Origin: an uncultured Pelagibacteraceae bacterium
GTDB taxonomy: Bacteria > Pseudomonadota > Alphaproteobacteria > Pelagibacterales > Pelagibacteraceae
Length of the DNA: 64,000 nucleotides
NCBI GenBank assembly: GCA_902523895.1
Contig: CABZAZ010000003.1
Coordinates: 62,001 to 126,000, forward strand
Direction: 5' to 3'
Shown here: positions 1 through 8,662 of the stretch, one piece after another
Layout: every line of letters starts with the position of its first letter
How positions within the stretch are numbered: the first letter of the stretch is position 1
Translations under genes and position numbers: made by a program
Notes under the pieces: model-generated
Told to the model about the DNA's origin: nothing
Databases searched by the model: none
What the model saw: only the letters and a program-made list of their open reading frames with translations

Positions 1-1
1 A

Positions 2-58
2 AATAGATTGCCTAAAAATGTAGAGCCTGCTTATGACGGTCTTTCAATTAACCTTTAA
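2..58 (+). CDS. 3' end of an unidentified gene entering from the left edge
   Basis: One frame is open from the first bases to a TAA at 56-58 and encodes the C-terminal residues NRLPKNVEPAYDGLSINL. The Pro-Ala-Tyr-Asp-Gly stretch looks like a real protein terminus, but I do not recognise the family. The last 15 bases overlap the 3' end of the convergent glutathione peroxidase gene. With only 18 residues visible this could be chance, so confidence is modest. Confidence 0.4.
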   Translation, partial: NRLPKNVEPAYDGLSINL

Positions 59-598
59 AGTTTCTTCTATTTTTTGTATTATCTTTTGTGACATAGGTTT
101 AGTTAATGACGAAAATGTATCTTCAACTTTTCCCTCTTTATTAATCAAAATTTTATAAAAATTCCATTTTGGTACTGCAGATTTTCCATGGTTTTCTTTA
201 GCCCATTTAAAAATTTCATGTGCATTTTCACCCCTTACATCAGTAATAGCAGTAAGTGGAAAACTAATATCAAAGTTTACTTCACAAAATTCTTTAACAT
301 CTTTACTTGATTTTTTTTCTTGATTAAATGAGTTTGAAGGAACTCCAAGTACGATTAATCCTTTTGATTCGTATTTTTCCCATAATTTTTGTAAGCCTTC
401 ATATTGTTTTGTAAAACCACAATAACTTGCTGTGTTAACTACCAAGACAGCTTTATTCTTATACTTTTTAAAATCTATTAGATCTCCTGTGATACTATTA
501 ATTTGCAAATCATAAAAAACCTTATTGTAGTTAGCCAATGCAAAATTTTTAAAAAAAAACATAATAAATACCAAAATTATAAAAACTAATTTTTTCAT
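44..598 (-). CDS. Glutathione peroxidase family protein, exported, Cys type
   Basis: A thiol peroxidase of the glutathione peroxidase family (BtuE-like), expected to reduce hydroperoxides. Of 184 residues, about 1-22 form a hydrophobic signal peptide or anchor, which suggests a periplasmic location. The family core follows: NTASYCGFT with the peroxidatic Cys at about 60, Gln in SFNQE at about 93, and Trp-Asn in PKWNFYK at about 145-146. The active site is cysteine, not selenocysteine. The gene runs head-on into the partial gene at the window edge. It lies 7 bases downstream of nhaA on the same strand and may be cotranscribed with it. The electron donor (glutathione or thioredoxin) cannot be told from sequence. 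Confidence 0.9.
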   Translation of the reverse strand: MKKLVFIILVFIMFFFKNFALANYNKVFYDLQINSITGDLIDFKKYKNKAVLVVNTASYCGFTKQYEGLQKLWEKYESKGLIVLGVPSNSFNQEKKSSKDVKEFCEVNFDISFPLTAITDVRGENAHEIFKWAKENHGKSAVPKWNFYKILINKEGKVEDTFSSLTKPMSQKIIQKIEETLKVN

Positions 599-605
599 TT
601 ATAAA

Positions 606-1778
606 TTACTTATTGGGAGTAAGTAATATCAAAAAGTAGCCAAATAAGGTGGATAATAGTGACCCGGTCAATACACCTATTTTTACACCATCCATATACT
701 GCATGTTTTCAACAAAAGCTAAATTTCCAACAAAAAGACTCATTGTGAAACCGATACCAGTTAATACACCTACGCCATAAAAATTATACCAACTTGTGTT
801 ATTTGGCATCTGGGCTATTTTTGTTTTTATTGCAACATAAGAAAAAACAAATACACCTAATTGCTTACCTAAAAATAACCCTAAAACTATTCCTAATGGT
901 ACTTTATCTAGCAAAGAACTAAGAGATAAACCCTCTAACGAAACACCGGCATTTGCAAATGCAAATAAAGGCATGATACCAAATGCAACATAAGGGCTTA
1001 TTGCATGTTCAATTTTGATTAATAAAGAAAAATCTTTTTCTTTTTTTCGATGAGGTATTGTCATCGCTAACAAAACACCTGCAATTGTTGCATGTATTCC
1101 AGAATTATGGGTAAAATCCCATAGGAAAATACCAATAATTAAATAGGGTAAGAATTTTTTGATGTTAAATTTATTGATTACTAGCAATATTAAAAAAGCT
1201 AACAACATGAGACTTAAATACTTAATACTTAAGTCTCCTGAGTAAAATAGCGCTATTATTACTATAGCACCTAAATCATCAATAATTGCTAGAGCTGTTA
1301 AAAAAACTTTTAATGATAAAGGTACCCTTTTTCCCAATAAAGATAATACTCCAAGTGAAAAAGCGATATCTGTTGCAGAGGGTATTGCCCATCCATTCAT
1401 TGTTTCACTATCTCCAAAATTGATAAATACATAGAATAATGCAGGCACTAACATTCCGCCAACAGCTGCAATTATTGGGAGTAACGCTTGTTTTATATTA
1501 GAAAGTTCACCTTGTAAAAATTCTCTTTTTATTTCTAAAGTGACGAAAAAAAAGAATATGGCCATTAAAGCATCATTTATCCAATGAAGAACTGACAATT
1601 TTAATCCAAAATTATTTATGCCAATGAATAAGTATTGATTTAAAGTTGAAAAATATAATTCTGATAAACCTGAATTACTTATTATCAATGCTATTATTGC
1701 TGCGAATAATAAAACTAGACCACTAGCAGCTTCAAGTTTAAAAAACCAAATAAAAGGTTTCGATAAATAATTAATCAT
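606..1778 (-). CDS. nhaA: Na+/H+ antiporter NhaA
   Basis: An inner-membrane antiporter that exports Na+ in exchange for H+, relevant to a marine cell. The 390-residue length is normal for NhaA. Diagnostic segments are TDIAFSLGVLSLLG near 136-149 and ALAIIDDLGAI near 163-172, the latter holding the paired aspartates (about 167-168) that bind the ion. Most of the protein is hydrophobic helices. The ATG directly follows the stop of the upstream zinc-ribbon gene with no gap, so the two are almost certainly one transcript. Confidence 0.97.
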   Translation of the reverse strand: MINYLSKPFIWFFKLEAASGLVLLFAAIIALIISNSGLSELYFSTLNQYLFIGINNFGLKLSVLHWINDALMAIFFFFVTLEIKREFLQGELSNIKQALLPIIAAVGGMLVPALFYVFINFGDSETMNGWAIPSATDIAFSLGVLSLLGKRVPLSLKVFLTALAIIDDLGAIVIIALFYSGDLSIKYLSLMLLAFLILLVINKFNIKKFLPYLIIGIFLWDFTHNSGIHATIAGVLLAMTIPHRKKEKDFSLLIKIEHAISPYVAFGIMPLFAFANAGVSLEGLSLSSLLDKVPLGIVLGLFLGKQLGVFVFSYVAIKTKIAQMPNNTSWYNFYGVGVLTGIGFTMSLFVGNLAFVENMQYMDGVKIGVLTGSLLSTLFGYFLILLTPNK

Positions 1779-2225
1779 TTATTTCAGATCTTTAGCAAAA
1801 AGTATTAAATCTCTCAAGGTTTCAAATAAGTTATATAATACAAGTTCTAAATTAGGGAAAATATTACTTAATGGATCCTTAAATGTGTCTAATACGATTA
1901 TAATTGCAACAAAAGTTATTAAAGAGACAATTATATAACTTAAAAATTTTCCAAAGGTAAAATTATATTTTGGCTGATATCTTACTAATTCTGATCCTGG
2001 TTTTATAGGTGCTTTAGATATTAATTTATCGGTATTATCATCTTTATATGAAATCTTTTTTTGTTTAGCAGGCTTATCAATTAATGGTTCTGTTTGTTCA
2101 CTAACATTTTTATTGAAAAACCACGTTTGATCACATGATCCACATTTCAATAATCTACCTTTATCTGGAATTAATTTTTGATTTACTTCGAATTTTTTTT
2201 CACCACATGGACAAGTTATTATCAT
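1779..2225 (-). CDS. MJ0042-type zinc-ribbon membrane protein
   Basis: A 148-residue protein whose N-terminus carries CPCGEKKFEV and, about 20 residues later, LKCGSCDQTWFF. This is the MJ0042/zinc_ribbon family pattern typical of the N-terminus of many alphaproteobacterial proteins of unknown role. A charged linker follows, then one membrane helix at about 95-112 (ISYIIVSLITF-like), then a short tail. The first knuckle is Cys-Pro-Cys instead of the usual Cys-x2-Cys. It is the first gene of a probable operon with nhaA. Function is unknown; a tethered zinc-ribbon regulator or assembly factor is only a guess. Confidence 0.75.
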   Translation of the reverse strand: MIITCPCGEKKFEVNQKLIPDKGRLLKCGSCDQTWFFNKNVSEQTEPLIDKPAKQKKISYKDDNTDKLISKAPIKPGSELVRYQPKYNFTFGKFLSYIIVSLITFVAIIIVLDTFKDPLSNIFPNLELVLYNLFETLRDLILFAKDLK

Positions 2226-2318
2226 TAGCTCTATATATCAGATTCTGATTAAAAATCCCTTGTTTTACACATCTTTATACATTGAAAAAATAAATAACTA
2301 CTGTATTAGTACTTCATT

Positions 2319-2395
<77 letters not shown>

Positions 2396-2401
2396 GCAAT
2401 T

Positions 2402-2683
2402 ATGAAAAAAGCAAAAATTTACAAACCAAATAAAACTGCTATGCAATCTGGCCAAGGAAAAACATATAAATGGATATTGGAATTTGAAACAAAAGATCCT
2501 ACTAAAAATCCATTAATGGGATGGGAAAGTTCATCAGATACTTATTCTGAATTAAAATTAGAATTTTCAACAAAAGAATTAGCAGTTAATTATGCAAAAA
2601 AAAAGAAAATTGATTTTGAATTGATAGAACCTAAAAAAAGAAAAGTTGTTAAAAAATCATATTCTGACAATTTTATAAATTAA
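2402..2683 (+). CDS. NDUFS4-like complex I accessory subunit (ETC_C1 family)
   Basis: A 93-residue soluble protein matching the ETC complex I conserved-region family, the bacterial counterpart of the mitochondrial 18-kDa NDUFS4 subunit. Seen in the sequence: AKIYKPNKTAMQSGQGKT at the start, then WILEFE, MGWESSSDT and the AVNYAKKK segment near the end. These occur in that order in alphaproteobacterial homologues. It should bind the peripheral arm of NADH dehydrogenase on the cytoplasmic side. It follows tRNA-Pro by 6 bases and precedes the SbmA-like gene by 4 bases, so it has almost no leader of its own. Confidence 0.88.
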   Translation: MKKAKIYKPNKTAMQSGQGKTYKWILEFETKDPTKNPLMGWESSSDTYSELKLEFSTKELAVNYAKKKKIDFELIEPKKRKVVKKSYSDNFIN

Positions 2684-2687
2684 ATAT

Positions 2688-3686
2688 ATGTTTAAATTCT
2701 TTACTGATAAAAGATGGCATTTATGGAGCATTGGTGGAACAATACTAATTCTTGTAGCTACATGGTATCAAGTACAATTGGATGTTAGAATTAATGAATG
2801 GTTTGGTGAGTTTTATGATACCCTTCAAAAAGCTTTAGCAGAGCCAGGAGCAGTAACAGAAAAAGAATTTATTGCTTATCTCTTTACATTTGCAAAAATT
2901 GCAGCTGTTTACATTTTAGTGGTAATATTTAGTGATTATTTTACTAGTCACTGGACTTTCAGGTGGAGAACTGCCATGGCTAATTTTTATCATGATAAAT
3001 GGAAATTTGCATCTTCAATAGAAGGGGCATCCCAAAGAGTGCAAGAAGATACTCTTAAGTTTGCTAGAATAATGGAAGGGTTGGGTGCAGAACTTTTAAG
3101 AAGTATAATGACATTGATTGCATTTACTCCAATTTTGTGGGGTCTCTCAAAAAGTATTACTTTACTTCCATGGATAGGTGAAGTTAATCACGCATTAGTT
3201 TGGGTAGCTATCATCTCTGCGTTAGGTGGTACTTTTATACTCGCTGCTGTAGGTATTAAATTACCTGGTATTGAATATGATATTCAAAAAGAAGAAGCTG
3301 CATACAGAAAAGAATTAGTTCTGGGAGAAGATTTTAAAGAAAATGCACAACCAATAAGGATAGATAGTTTATATGGCGGTGTTAGAAAAATTCATTATAA
3401 GATGTATTTCCATTATCTTTATTTTAATGCTGTTAAATGGAGTTATTTACAAGGAATGGTGATCGTTCCTTATCTCGCTCTAGCACCTACAATTGTAACA
3501 GGTGCAATTACCTTAGGTTTCGTTCAGCAAATTATAAGAGCTTTTGGGAGGGTTGAGACGTCACTTCAATATTTAGTTAGAAGTTGGCCTATAATTGTAG
3601 AACTAATTTCAGTTTGGAAAAGACTAAATGAATTTGAGAATAAATTAAAATTAAACACGGAAAATATATCTAAAGAAAAAATTTAG
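2688..3686 (+). CDS. SbmA/BacA-like transporter
   Basis: A 332-residue inner-membrane protein of the SbmA/BacA family, proton-driven importers of peptides and related compounds that resemble ABC transmembrane domains without an ATPase. Family signs are an early helix ending in NEWFGEFYDTLQ, the FTSHWTFRWRTAM segment near 90, the QRVQEDTLKFARIMEGLG segment near 115-135, and a final FGRVETSLQYLVRSW. The real substrate in a free-living marine cell is unknown. The last base of its TAG stop is shared with the GTG start of glpX, implying coupled translation. Confidence 0.88.
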   Translation: MFKFFTDKRWHLWSIGGTILILVATWYQVQLDVRINEWFGEFYDTLQKALAEPGAVTEKEFIAYLFTFAKIAAVYILVVIFSDYFTSHWTFRWRTAMANFYHDKWKFASSIEGASQRVQEDTLKFARIMEGLGAELLRSIMTLIAFTPILWGLSKSITLLPWIGEVNHALVWVAIISALGGTFILAAVGIKLPGIEYDIQKEEAAYRKELVLGEDFKENAQPIRIDSLYGGVRKIHYKMYFHYLYFNAVKWSYLQGMVIVPYLALAPTIVTGAITLGFVQQIIRAFGRVETSLQYLVRSWPIIVELISVWKRLNEFENKLKLNTENISKEKI

Positions 3687-4636
3687 TGGCTTTAAAAAAA
3701 GAATTAATAGACGATATAGTAACTGTAACTTCAAAAGCAGCTATTTCTTGTTACGATTTTATAGGAAAAAATCAAAAGAAAAATGCAGATAAAGCAGCAA
3801 CAGACACCATGAGAAACGAAATTAATAAGCTTTCAATAAATGGTGAAGTTGTAATAGGAGAGGGTGAACTTGATGAAGCTCCAATGTTATTCATAGGTGA
3901 AAAATTAGGTTCAGGTGGAAATTTGAGTCTTGATATAGCTGTTGATCCGGTAGAGGGAACAAATTTTGTTGCTAATAATCTTCCGGGAGCATTATCAGTT
4001 ATATCGATCGCAGAAAAAGGTAATCTTTTTAATGCTCCAGAGACCTATATGGATAAAATTGCAGTTTCTAATAAAATACCCTTTGACGCAACCGACTTGG
4101 ACTTTTCAGTAGAAAAAAATATAAAAAATATTTCCGATTCTTTAAACAAAGATTTAAATGAAATTACTGCATGTTTATTAGATCGACCCAGGCATAAAAG
4201 AATTATTGATGAACTTAAAAAAATGAATGTAAAAATAAAATTAATTTCAGATGGTGACGTTTCTGGAGCATTAATGGTAACCGACGATAAATATGATGTA
4301 GATATTTTTTTAGGTATAGGTGGTGGCCCTGAAGGAGTATTAGCTGCTTCAGCACTAGATGCATATAAATGTAAATTTCAAGGTAGATTTATTTTTGATA
4401 ATGAAAAGAATATAGAAAGAGCTAAAAAAATGGGTATAAAAAATTTAAATAAAAAATATGATTTAGGAGAAATTATAAAAGGAGACTCAATATTCTGCGC
4501 TACAGGAATTACTTCTGGTGATTTGGTGAAAGGTATAAATCTTAAAGAAAACAATTATATCACTGAAACACTAGTCACACATAAAAGCTCAAATACCTGT
4601 AAAATTGTTAAAAGAAAAGACACTATAAAAACTTGA
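3686..4636 (+). CDS. glpX: Class II fructose-1,6-bisphosphatase
   Basis: GlpX-type phosphatase that converts fructose-1,6-bisphosphate to fructose-6-phosphate in gluconeogenesis, in the cytoplasm. Of its 316 residues, VIGEGELDEAPM at about 56-67 and DIAVDPVEGTN at about 83-93 are the metal-binding and phosphatase signatures of the class. GIGGGPEGVLAASA near 210 is the conserved glycine-rich loop. The start is GTG, overlapping the upstream TAG by one base. E. coli GlpX has DPIDGT where this has DPVEGT, a variant known in other class II enzymes, so activity is expected. Confidence 0.95.
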   Translation: MALKKELIDDIVTVTSKAAISCYDFIGKNQKKNADKAATDTMRNEINKLSINGEVVIGEGELDEAPMLFIGEKLGSGGNLSLDIAVDPVEGTNFVANNLPGALSVISIAEKGNLFNAPETYMDKIAVSNKIPFDATDLDFSVEKNIKNISDSLNKDLNEITACLLDRPRHKRIIDELKKMNVKIKLISDGDVSGALMVTDDKYDVDIFLGIGGGPEGVLAASALDAYKCKFQGRFIFDNEKNIERAKKMGIKNLNKKYDLGEIIKGDSIFCATGITSGDLVKGINLKENNYITETLVTHKSSNTCKIVKRKDTIKT

Positions 4637-4671
4637 TAAATATAATATTTTACAATAAAAGATCCAAATTT

Positions 4672-4746
4672 GGTCCCTTCGTCTATCGGTTAGGACACGT
4701 GGTTTTCATCCTCGAAAGAGGGGTTCGATTCCCCTAGGGACCGCCA
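4672..4746 (+). tRNA. tRNA-Glu (anticodon TTC) with a U-U mismatch in the anticodon stem
   Basis: The acceptor stem GGTCCCT pairs with AGGGACC, the T-arm has GGTTCGATTCC, the anticodon is TTC, and discriminator G plus CCA are encoded at 4743-4746. The anticodon stem CGTGG (4698-4702) faces CCTCG (4710-4714), leaving its central pair as T4700 opposite T4712. All other tRNA features are normal. The GIY-YIG gene starts 2 bases after the CCA. Confidence 0.96.
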
Positions 4747-4748
4747 AA

Positions 4749-5000
4749 ATGCCATATTTTGTGTATTTAATTGTCAACGAAGATAAAAGTAAAAAAAGAT
4801 TTTCATACGTCGGTTATACTGGAGATATTAAAAAAAGACTAAATTTACATAACTTAGGTAAAGGAGCGAAGTTTACTAGAGGAAAAAAATGGAAGTTAGT
4901 TTATTATGAAAGATACGACTCAAAATCAGATGCAATGAAAAATGAATATAGATTAAAAAAAGATTATAAATTAAGAAAAAAATTAATTAATAATAAATGA
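4749..5000 (+). CDS. GIY-YIG domain protein (UPF0213 family)
   Basis: An 83-residue single-domain protein. The first motif reads FVYLI and the second YVGYTGDIKKRLNLHNLGKG, giving the GIY-YIG nuclease core with Arg and a late acidic residue (ERYDSKSDAMKNEYRLKK). This matches the UPF0213 (YhbQ-like) group of small nucleases of poorly known role, perhaps in DNA repair. It begins 2 bases after tRNA-Glu and its TGA overlaps the ATG of the following glycosyltransferase in an ATGA. Confidence 0.88.
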   Translation: MPYFVYLIVNEDKSKKRFSYVGYTGDIKKRLNLHNLGKGAKFTRGKKWKLVYYERYDSKSDAMKNEYRLKKDYKLRKKLINNK

Positions 5001-7126
5001 AAATTTCCATCCTATTACCTCTAAAGGAAAATTTCTCACCATCATATGCAGGAGCTGTTTCACTATTTATTAATGACACTTTGAAAATAAGCAAATTTAG
5101 AAAAAATATTACTGTATTTGGACATACAAACTACAAAAAAAAATTTAATCAAAAATATTTAAATATTGATATTAAAAAAAATTTTTTTTCAAGCCAAAAT
5201 AAAGAATATGTTAAAAAATTTATCGAGATAGAAAAAAAAAATAATTCACAAATTATTGAATTACACAATAGACCGATATATTTAAAATATCTTGTAAATG
5301 AATTGGATGATAAAGATTATATCTTATATTTTCATAATGATCCCCTTACTATGTCTGGTTCAAAAAGCATAAAAGAAAGATCATTTTTATTAAATAAATG
5401 TTATAGGATAGTTTTTAATAGTAATTGGTCTAAAAAAAGATTTTTACATAAAATGAAATCTGATGCAATTAACAGTGAAAAATTAATTATAATTAACCAA
5501 TCAGCCTCAAAAAATAAGATTAATTTTAGAAATAAAAAAAAATTAATCACTTTTGTTGGAAAACTCAATAGATCTAAAGGGTATGATCTTTTTGGAAACG
5601 CAGTAATCAAAATTCTTGAAAAATATCAAGATTGGTCAGCATATGTTGTTGGTGATGAGCCAAGAGACCAACTTAATTTTAAACATATCCGATTGAAAAA
5701 TTATGGATTTAAAGAACATAAAGAGGTTATAAATATCTATAAAAAAACTAGTATTGCAGTTGTTTGTTCTAGATGGGACGAACCATTTGGAAGAACAAGT
5801 TTAGAAGCTGCAGCAAATGGTTGTGCTGTCATAATTAGCAATAGAGGAGGTTTGCCAGAAACAATCACAAATGGTCGAATTCTTAAAAACCTTACAATTA
5901 ACGAAATATACAAAAATATTGAGGATTTAATTAAAAATTCATCTATAAGAAAAAAATACCAAAAGTTATCTTATAAAAATTTTTATTTATCTCATGAATA
6001 CGTTTCTAAACAAATAGATATAATTAGAAATAATTTAATTAAAGTTAATAAACCTTTTTTAATAAATTCACAATCAAATTTAAGAATTTTACACATTACG
6101 AATTTTAATGAAAGACATAATGGTAGACTTTTTTTCAATACTGGCAGAAGATTAAATAATGGATTTATCAGATTAGGACATAGTGTTTTAGAATTTAGCG
6201 ATAGAGATATTGTATCTAGAGGAAAATCTTTAAAAGATTTTTATGGTTCTGATACTTTAAATGATAAATTAATTAAAACTTGTTATCATTTTAAACCAGA
6301 TTTAATTGTTTTGGGACATGCTGATATGATATCGAAAGATATTCTACATCATCTTAAAAAAGATTATTCTAATCTAAAAATAGCTCAATGGTTTCTTGAT
6401 CCATTAAACAAAAACGGTCCTGATTTTCTGAAAAATAAAAAAAGAATCCTTGATAAATCCGACGTAATTGACACAAACTTTTTAACTACATCTCCAGATG
6501 CATTAACATTTTTATCAAAAAAAAAGTCAAATTATTTTATGCCTAATCCTTCTGATCAATCAATGGAAACACTCAATAATTTCAAAAAAGATTGCTCAAA
6601 TGACGTTTTTTTCGCACTTAGTCACGGTGTACACAGAGGTCAATTAAAAAGTCGATCTTCTGATGATAGAGAAAAATTTATAAAATCTTTAATCAATAAA
6701 TGTAAAAATATTAGATTTGACATTTTTGGTATGGATAATATTCAACCAATTTGGGCTGATCAGTATTTTAAAAATATATCAAATTCAAAAATGGGACTTA
6801 ACCTAAGTAGGGGAACACCAATAAAATATTACAGTAGTGATAGGATTACTCAAATTATAGGTAATGGTTTAGTTACGTTAATAGACGAAAAAACTGGTTA
6901 TGGTGATTTTTTTGACGATAAAGAGATGGTTTTTTATAAGAATATCTCAGATTTATCAGAAAAAATTGAGAAAATTTCCGAAGATGAAAAGTTGCGTAAG
7001 TCCATTGGACAAAAAGGTAAAGCTAAATACATGAAATATTTTAATTCAACGCTTGTTGCTGATTTTATCATAAATAAAACATACGAGATAAATAGCACTA
7101 AAAAATATTTATGGCATAAACCATAA
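4997..7126 (+). CDS. Two-domain glycosyltransferase (GT4-type plus CgeB-like)
   Basis: A 709-residue cytoplasmic enzyme made of two glycosyltransferase units. Residues 1 to about 355 form a GT4-like fold with the nucleotide-sugar signature EPFGRTSLEAAANG (about 262-275) and a GGLPE loop. Residues about 365-709 start again with a Rossmann-like RILHITNFNERHNGRLFF. They resemble CgeB-type proteins with a C-terminal Glyco_trans_1_2 region (DRITQIIGNGLVTLIDEKTG). It probably builds surface polysaccharide or glycosylates a surface molecule; donor and acceptor are unknown. It heads a run of three plus-strand genes with gaps of 1 and 5 bases. Its codons are even richer in A and T than the flanking housekeeping genes. 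Confidence 0.82.
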   Translation: MKISILLPLKENFSPSYAGAVSLFINDTLKISKFRKNITVFGHTNYKKKFNQKYLNIDIKKNFFSSQNKEYVKKFIEIEKKNNSQIIELHNRPIYLKYLVNELDDKDYILYFHNDPLTMSGSKSIKERSFLLNKCYRIVFNSNWSKKRFLHKMKSDAINSEKLIIINQSASKNKINFRNKKKLITFVGKLNRSKGYDLFGNAVIKILEKYQDWSAYVVGDEPRDQLNFKHIRLKNYGFKEHKEVINIYKKTSIAVVCSRWDEPFGRTSLEAAANGCAVIISNRGGLPETITNGRILKNLTINEIYKNIEDLIKNSSIRKKYQKLSYKNFYLSHEYVSKQIDIIRNNLIKVNKPFLINSQSNLRILHITNFNERHNGRLFFNTGRRLNNGFIRLGHSVLEFSDRDIVSRGKSLKDFYGSDTLNDKLIKTCYHFKPDLIVLGHADMISKDILHHLKKDYSNLKIAQWFLDPLNKNGPDFLKNKKRILDKSDVIDTNFLTTSPDALTFLSKKKSNYFMPNPSDQSMETLNNFKKDCSNDVFFALSHGVHRGQLKSRSSDDREKFIKSLINKCKNIRFDIFGMDNIQPIWADQYFKNISNSKMGLNLSRGTPIKYYSSDRITQIIGNGLVTLIDEKTGYGDFFDDKEMVFYKNISDLSEKIEKISEDEKLRKSIGQKGKAKYMKYFNSTLVADFIINKTYEINSTKKYLWHKP

Positions 7127-7127
7127 A

Positions 7128-7961
7128 ATGATTTCCATAGTAATACCGACTTACAATAATTTAGACTATTTAAAACTTTGTTTAAAAAGTCTAGAAAAAA
7201 ATTCTTCTTTTAAACACGAAATAATAATACATATTAACGATGGTTCAGACGGTACATTAAATTTTGTCAAAGCTAAGAAATATAAACATACAATTTCAAA
7301 TGTTAATATTGGTCTTTGTTCCTCAATAAATAAAGCTGCTAAATTGATGTCAAATAAATATATTCTTTATAGTCATGATGACATGTATTTTTGTCCTAAT
7401 TGGGATAAAGTTTTATTAGATGAAGTTAAAAGTTTAAACCATGATAATTTCTATCTATCTGGCACAATGATTGAACCTAACTCTGGTCATATAATTTATG
7501 ATTTTGGAATTGATCTAGATACTTTTAAAGAAGATGAACTATTATCTAAATACAAAAATATAAATTTTTATGATCATCAAGGCACTCATTTTGCTCCACA
7601 TTTAGTTTCAAAAAAAATGTGGGATAAAGTAGGTGGTTTTAGTGAGGAATTTAACCCTGGAATAGGCTCTGACCCGGATTTTAATATGAAATTATGGAAA
7701 GAAGGCGTGAGAACGTTTAAGGGTCTAAATGATTTTAAAGTTTATCATTTTGGTTCTTTAACAACTAGAAAAAAAAAGAATTTAATTAAAAATAGAGGAG
7801 ATAAGATATTTTTAAAGAAATGGGGTTTTTCTACTAAATTTTTTAAAAAATATTATTTAAAGTCAAAAACAAAATATGAAGGTCCTTTAAATGAACCCAA
7901 AAAAACTTTTAATTATTTATTAGAATTACTAATTTGTAAAATAAGATTATTTCTTACATAA
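7128..7961 (+). CDS. GT2 family glycosyltransferase
   Basis: A 277-residue GT-A fold enzyme. It opens with ISIVIPTYNNLDYLKLCLKS, has NDGSDGT near 38-44 for nucleotide-sugar binding, SHDDMYFCPNW near 83-93 as the DXD-type metal site, and ends the catalytic part with GIGSDPDFNMKLW near 180. No membrane segment is evident. It lies 1 base after the two-domain glycosyltransferase and probably acts in the same glycan pathway. Sugar specificity cannot be read from the sequence. Confidence 0.9.
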   Translation: MISIVIPTYNNLDYLKLCLKSLEKNSSFKHEIIIHINDGSDGTLNFVKAKKYKHTISNVNIGLCSSINKAAKLMSNKYILYSHDDMYFCPNWDKVLLDEVKSLNHDNFYLSGTMIEPNSGHIIYDFGIDLDTFKEDELLSKYKNINFYDHQGTHFAPHLVSKKMWDKVGGFSEEFNPGIGSDPDFNMKLWKEGVRTFKGLNDFKVYHFGSLTTRKKKNLIKNRGDKIFLKKWGFSTKFFKKYYLKSKTKYEGPLNEPKKTFNYLLELLICKIRLFLT

Positions 7962-7966
7962 AATTT

Positions 7967-8662
7967 ATGTCAAAATTTATTGATAAACTAAGCATCTTAA
8001 AAAAGAAGATTTATTCCCCAAAAAAAAGCTACTCGTTTGGTGGATGTGATTTACTAATCGATTATATTTTCAAATCGAAAAAAAAAGGTTTTTACTTAGA
8101 TGTTGGTTGTCAACATCCAGTATCTAATAATAATACATATTTACTTTATAAAAGAGGTTGGCATGGAATAAATATTGATTTAGATCCAAAAAATATAAGA
8201 TTATTTAATTTAGAAAGACCAAAAGAAATAAATATTTGTAAATGCGTATCATCTAATAATTCTAAAAAGGATCTATTTTTTTTTCACCCTGGATCACCAG
8301 TTAACTCATTAGAAAAAAAAACTATCAAAAATAAATCAAATTTTTCTTTAAAAAAAATTAAGACTTTCACACTTAACTCAATTTTAGAAGACCTTAAAAT
8401 ACAACATATAGACTATTTTAATTTAGATGTTGAAGGACATGAGATTGATATATTAAAAAACTTTAATATCAGTTATTATAAGCCGAAGGTTGTATCTGTA
8501 GAATTTATAGATGATCAAATGAAAAAGTTAGAGTTTAAAAATAATAATATTAATCGAGTTTTACAATCTGACTTATATAAATATTTCACGTCAAACGATT
8601 ATCATTTTGTTAATTGGTCTCATGCAGATTTAATTTTTGTACACAATGATTTTAAAGATTAG
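7967..8662 (+). CDS. FkbM family methyltransferase
   Basis: A 231-residue SAM-dependent methyltransferase of the FkbM group, often found in surface glycan clusters where it O-methylates sugars. Visible motifs are FYLDVGCQHPVSNNNTYLLY (SAM-binding loop, about 44-63), the acidic GINIDLDP at strand 2, and YFNLDVEGHEIDILKNF near 150, characteristic of FkbM. Its position behind two glycosyltransferases suggests it caps or decorates their product. It converges on the recombinase gene with a 4-base overlap. Confidence 0.85.
   Translation: MSKFIDKLSILKKKIYSPKKSYSFGGCDLLIDYIFKSKKKGFYLDVGCQHPVSNNNTYLLYKRGWHGINIDLDPKNIRLFNLERPKEINICKCVSSNNSKKDLFFFHPGSPVNSLEKKTIKNKSNFSLKKIKTFTLNSILEDLKIQHIDYFNLDVEGHEIDILKNFNISYYKPKVVSVEFIDDQMKKLEFKNNNINRVLQSDLYKYFTSNDYHFVNWSHADLIFVHNDFKD

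Noticed and set aside
4672-4746. tRNA-Glu as the attachment site of the island
   Set aside because: No second copy of its 3' end was found between 8.6 and 11 kb.
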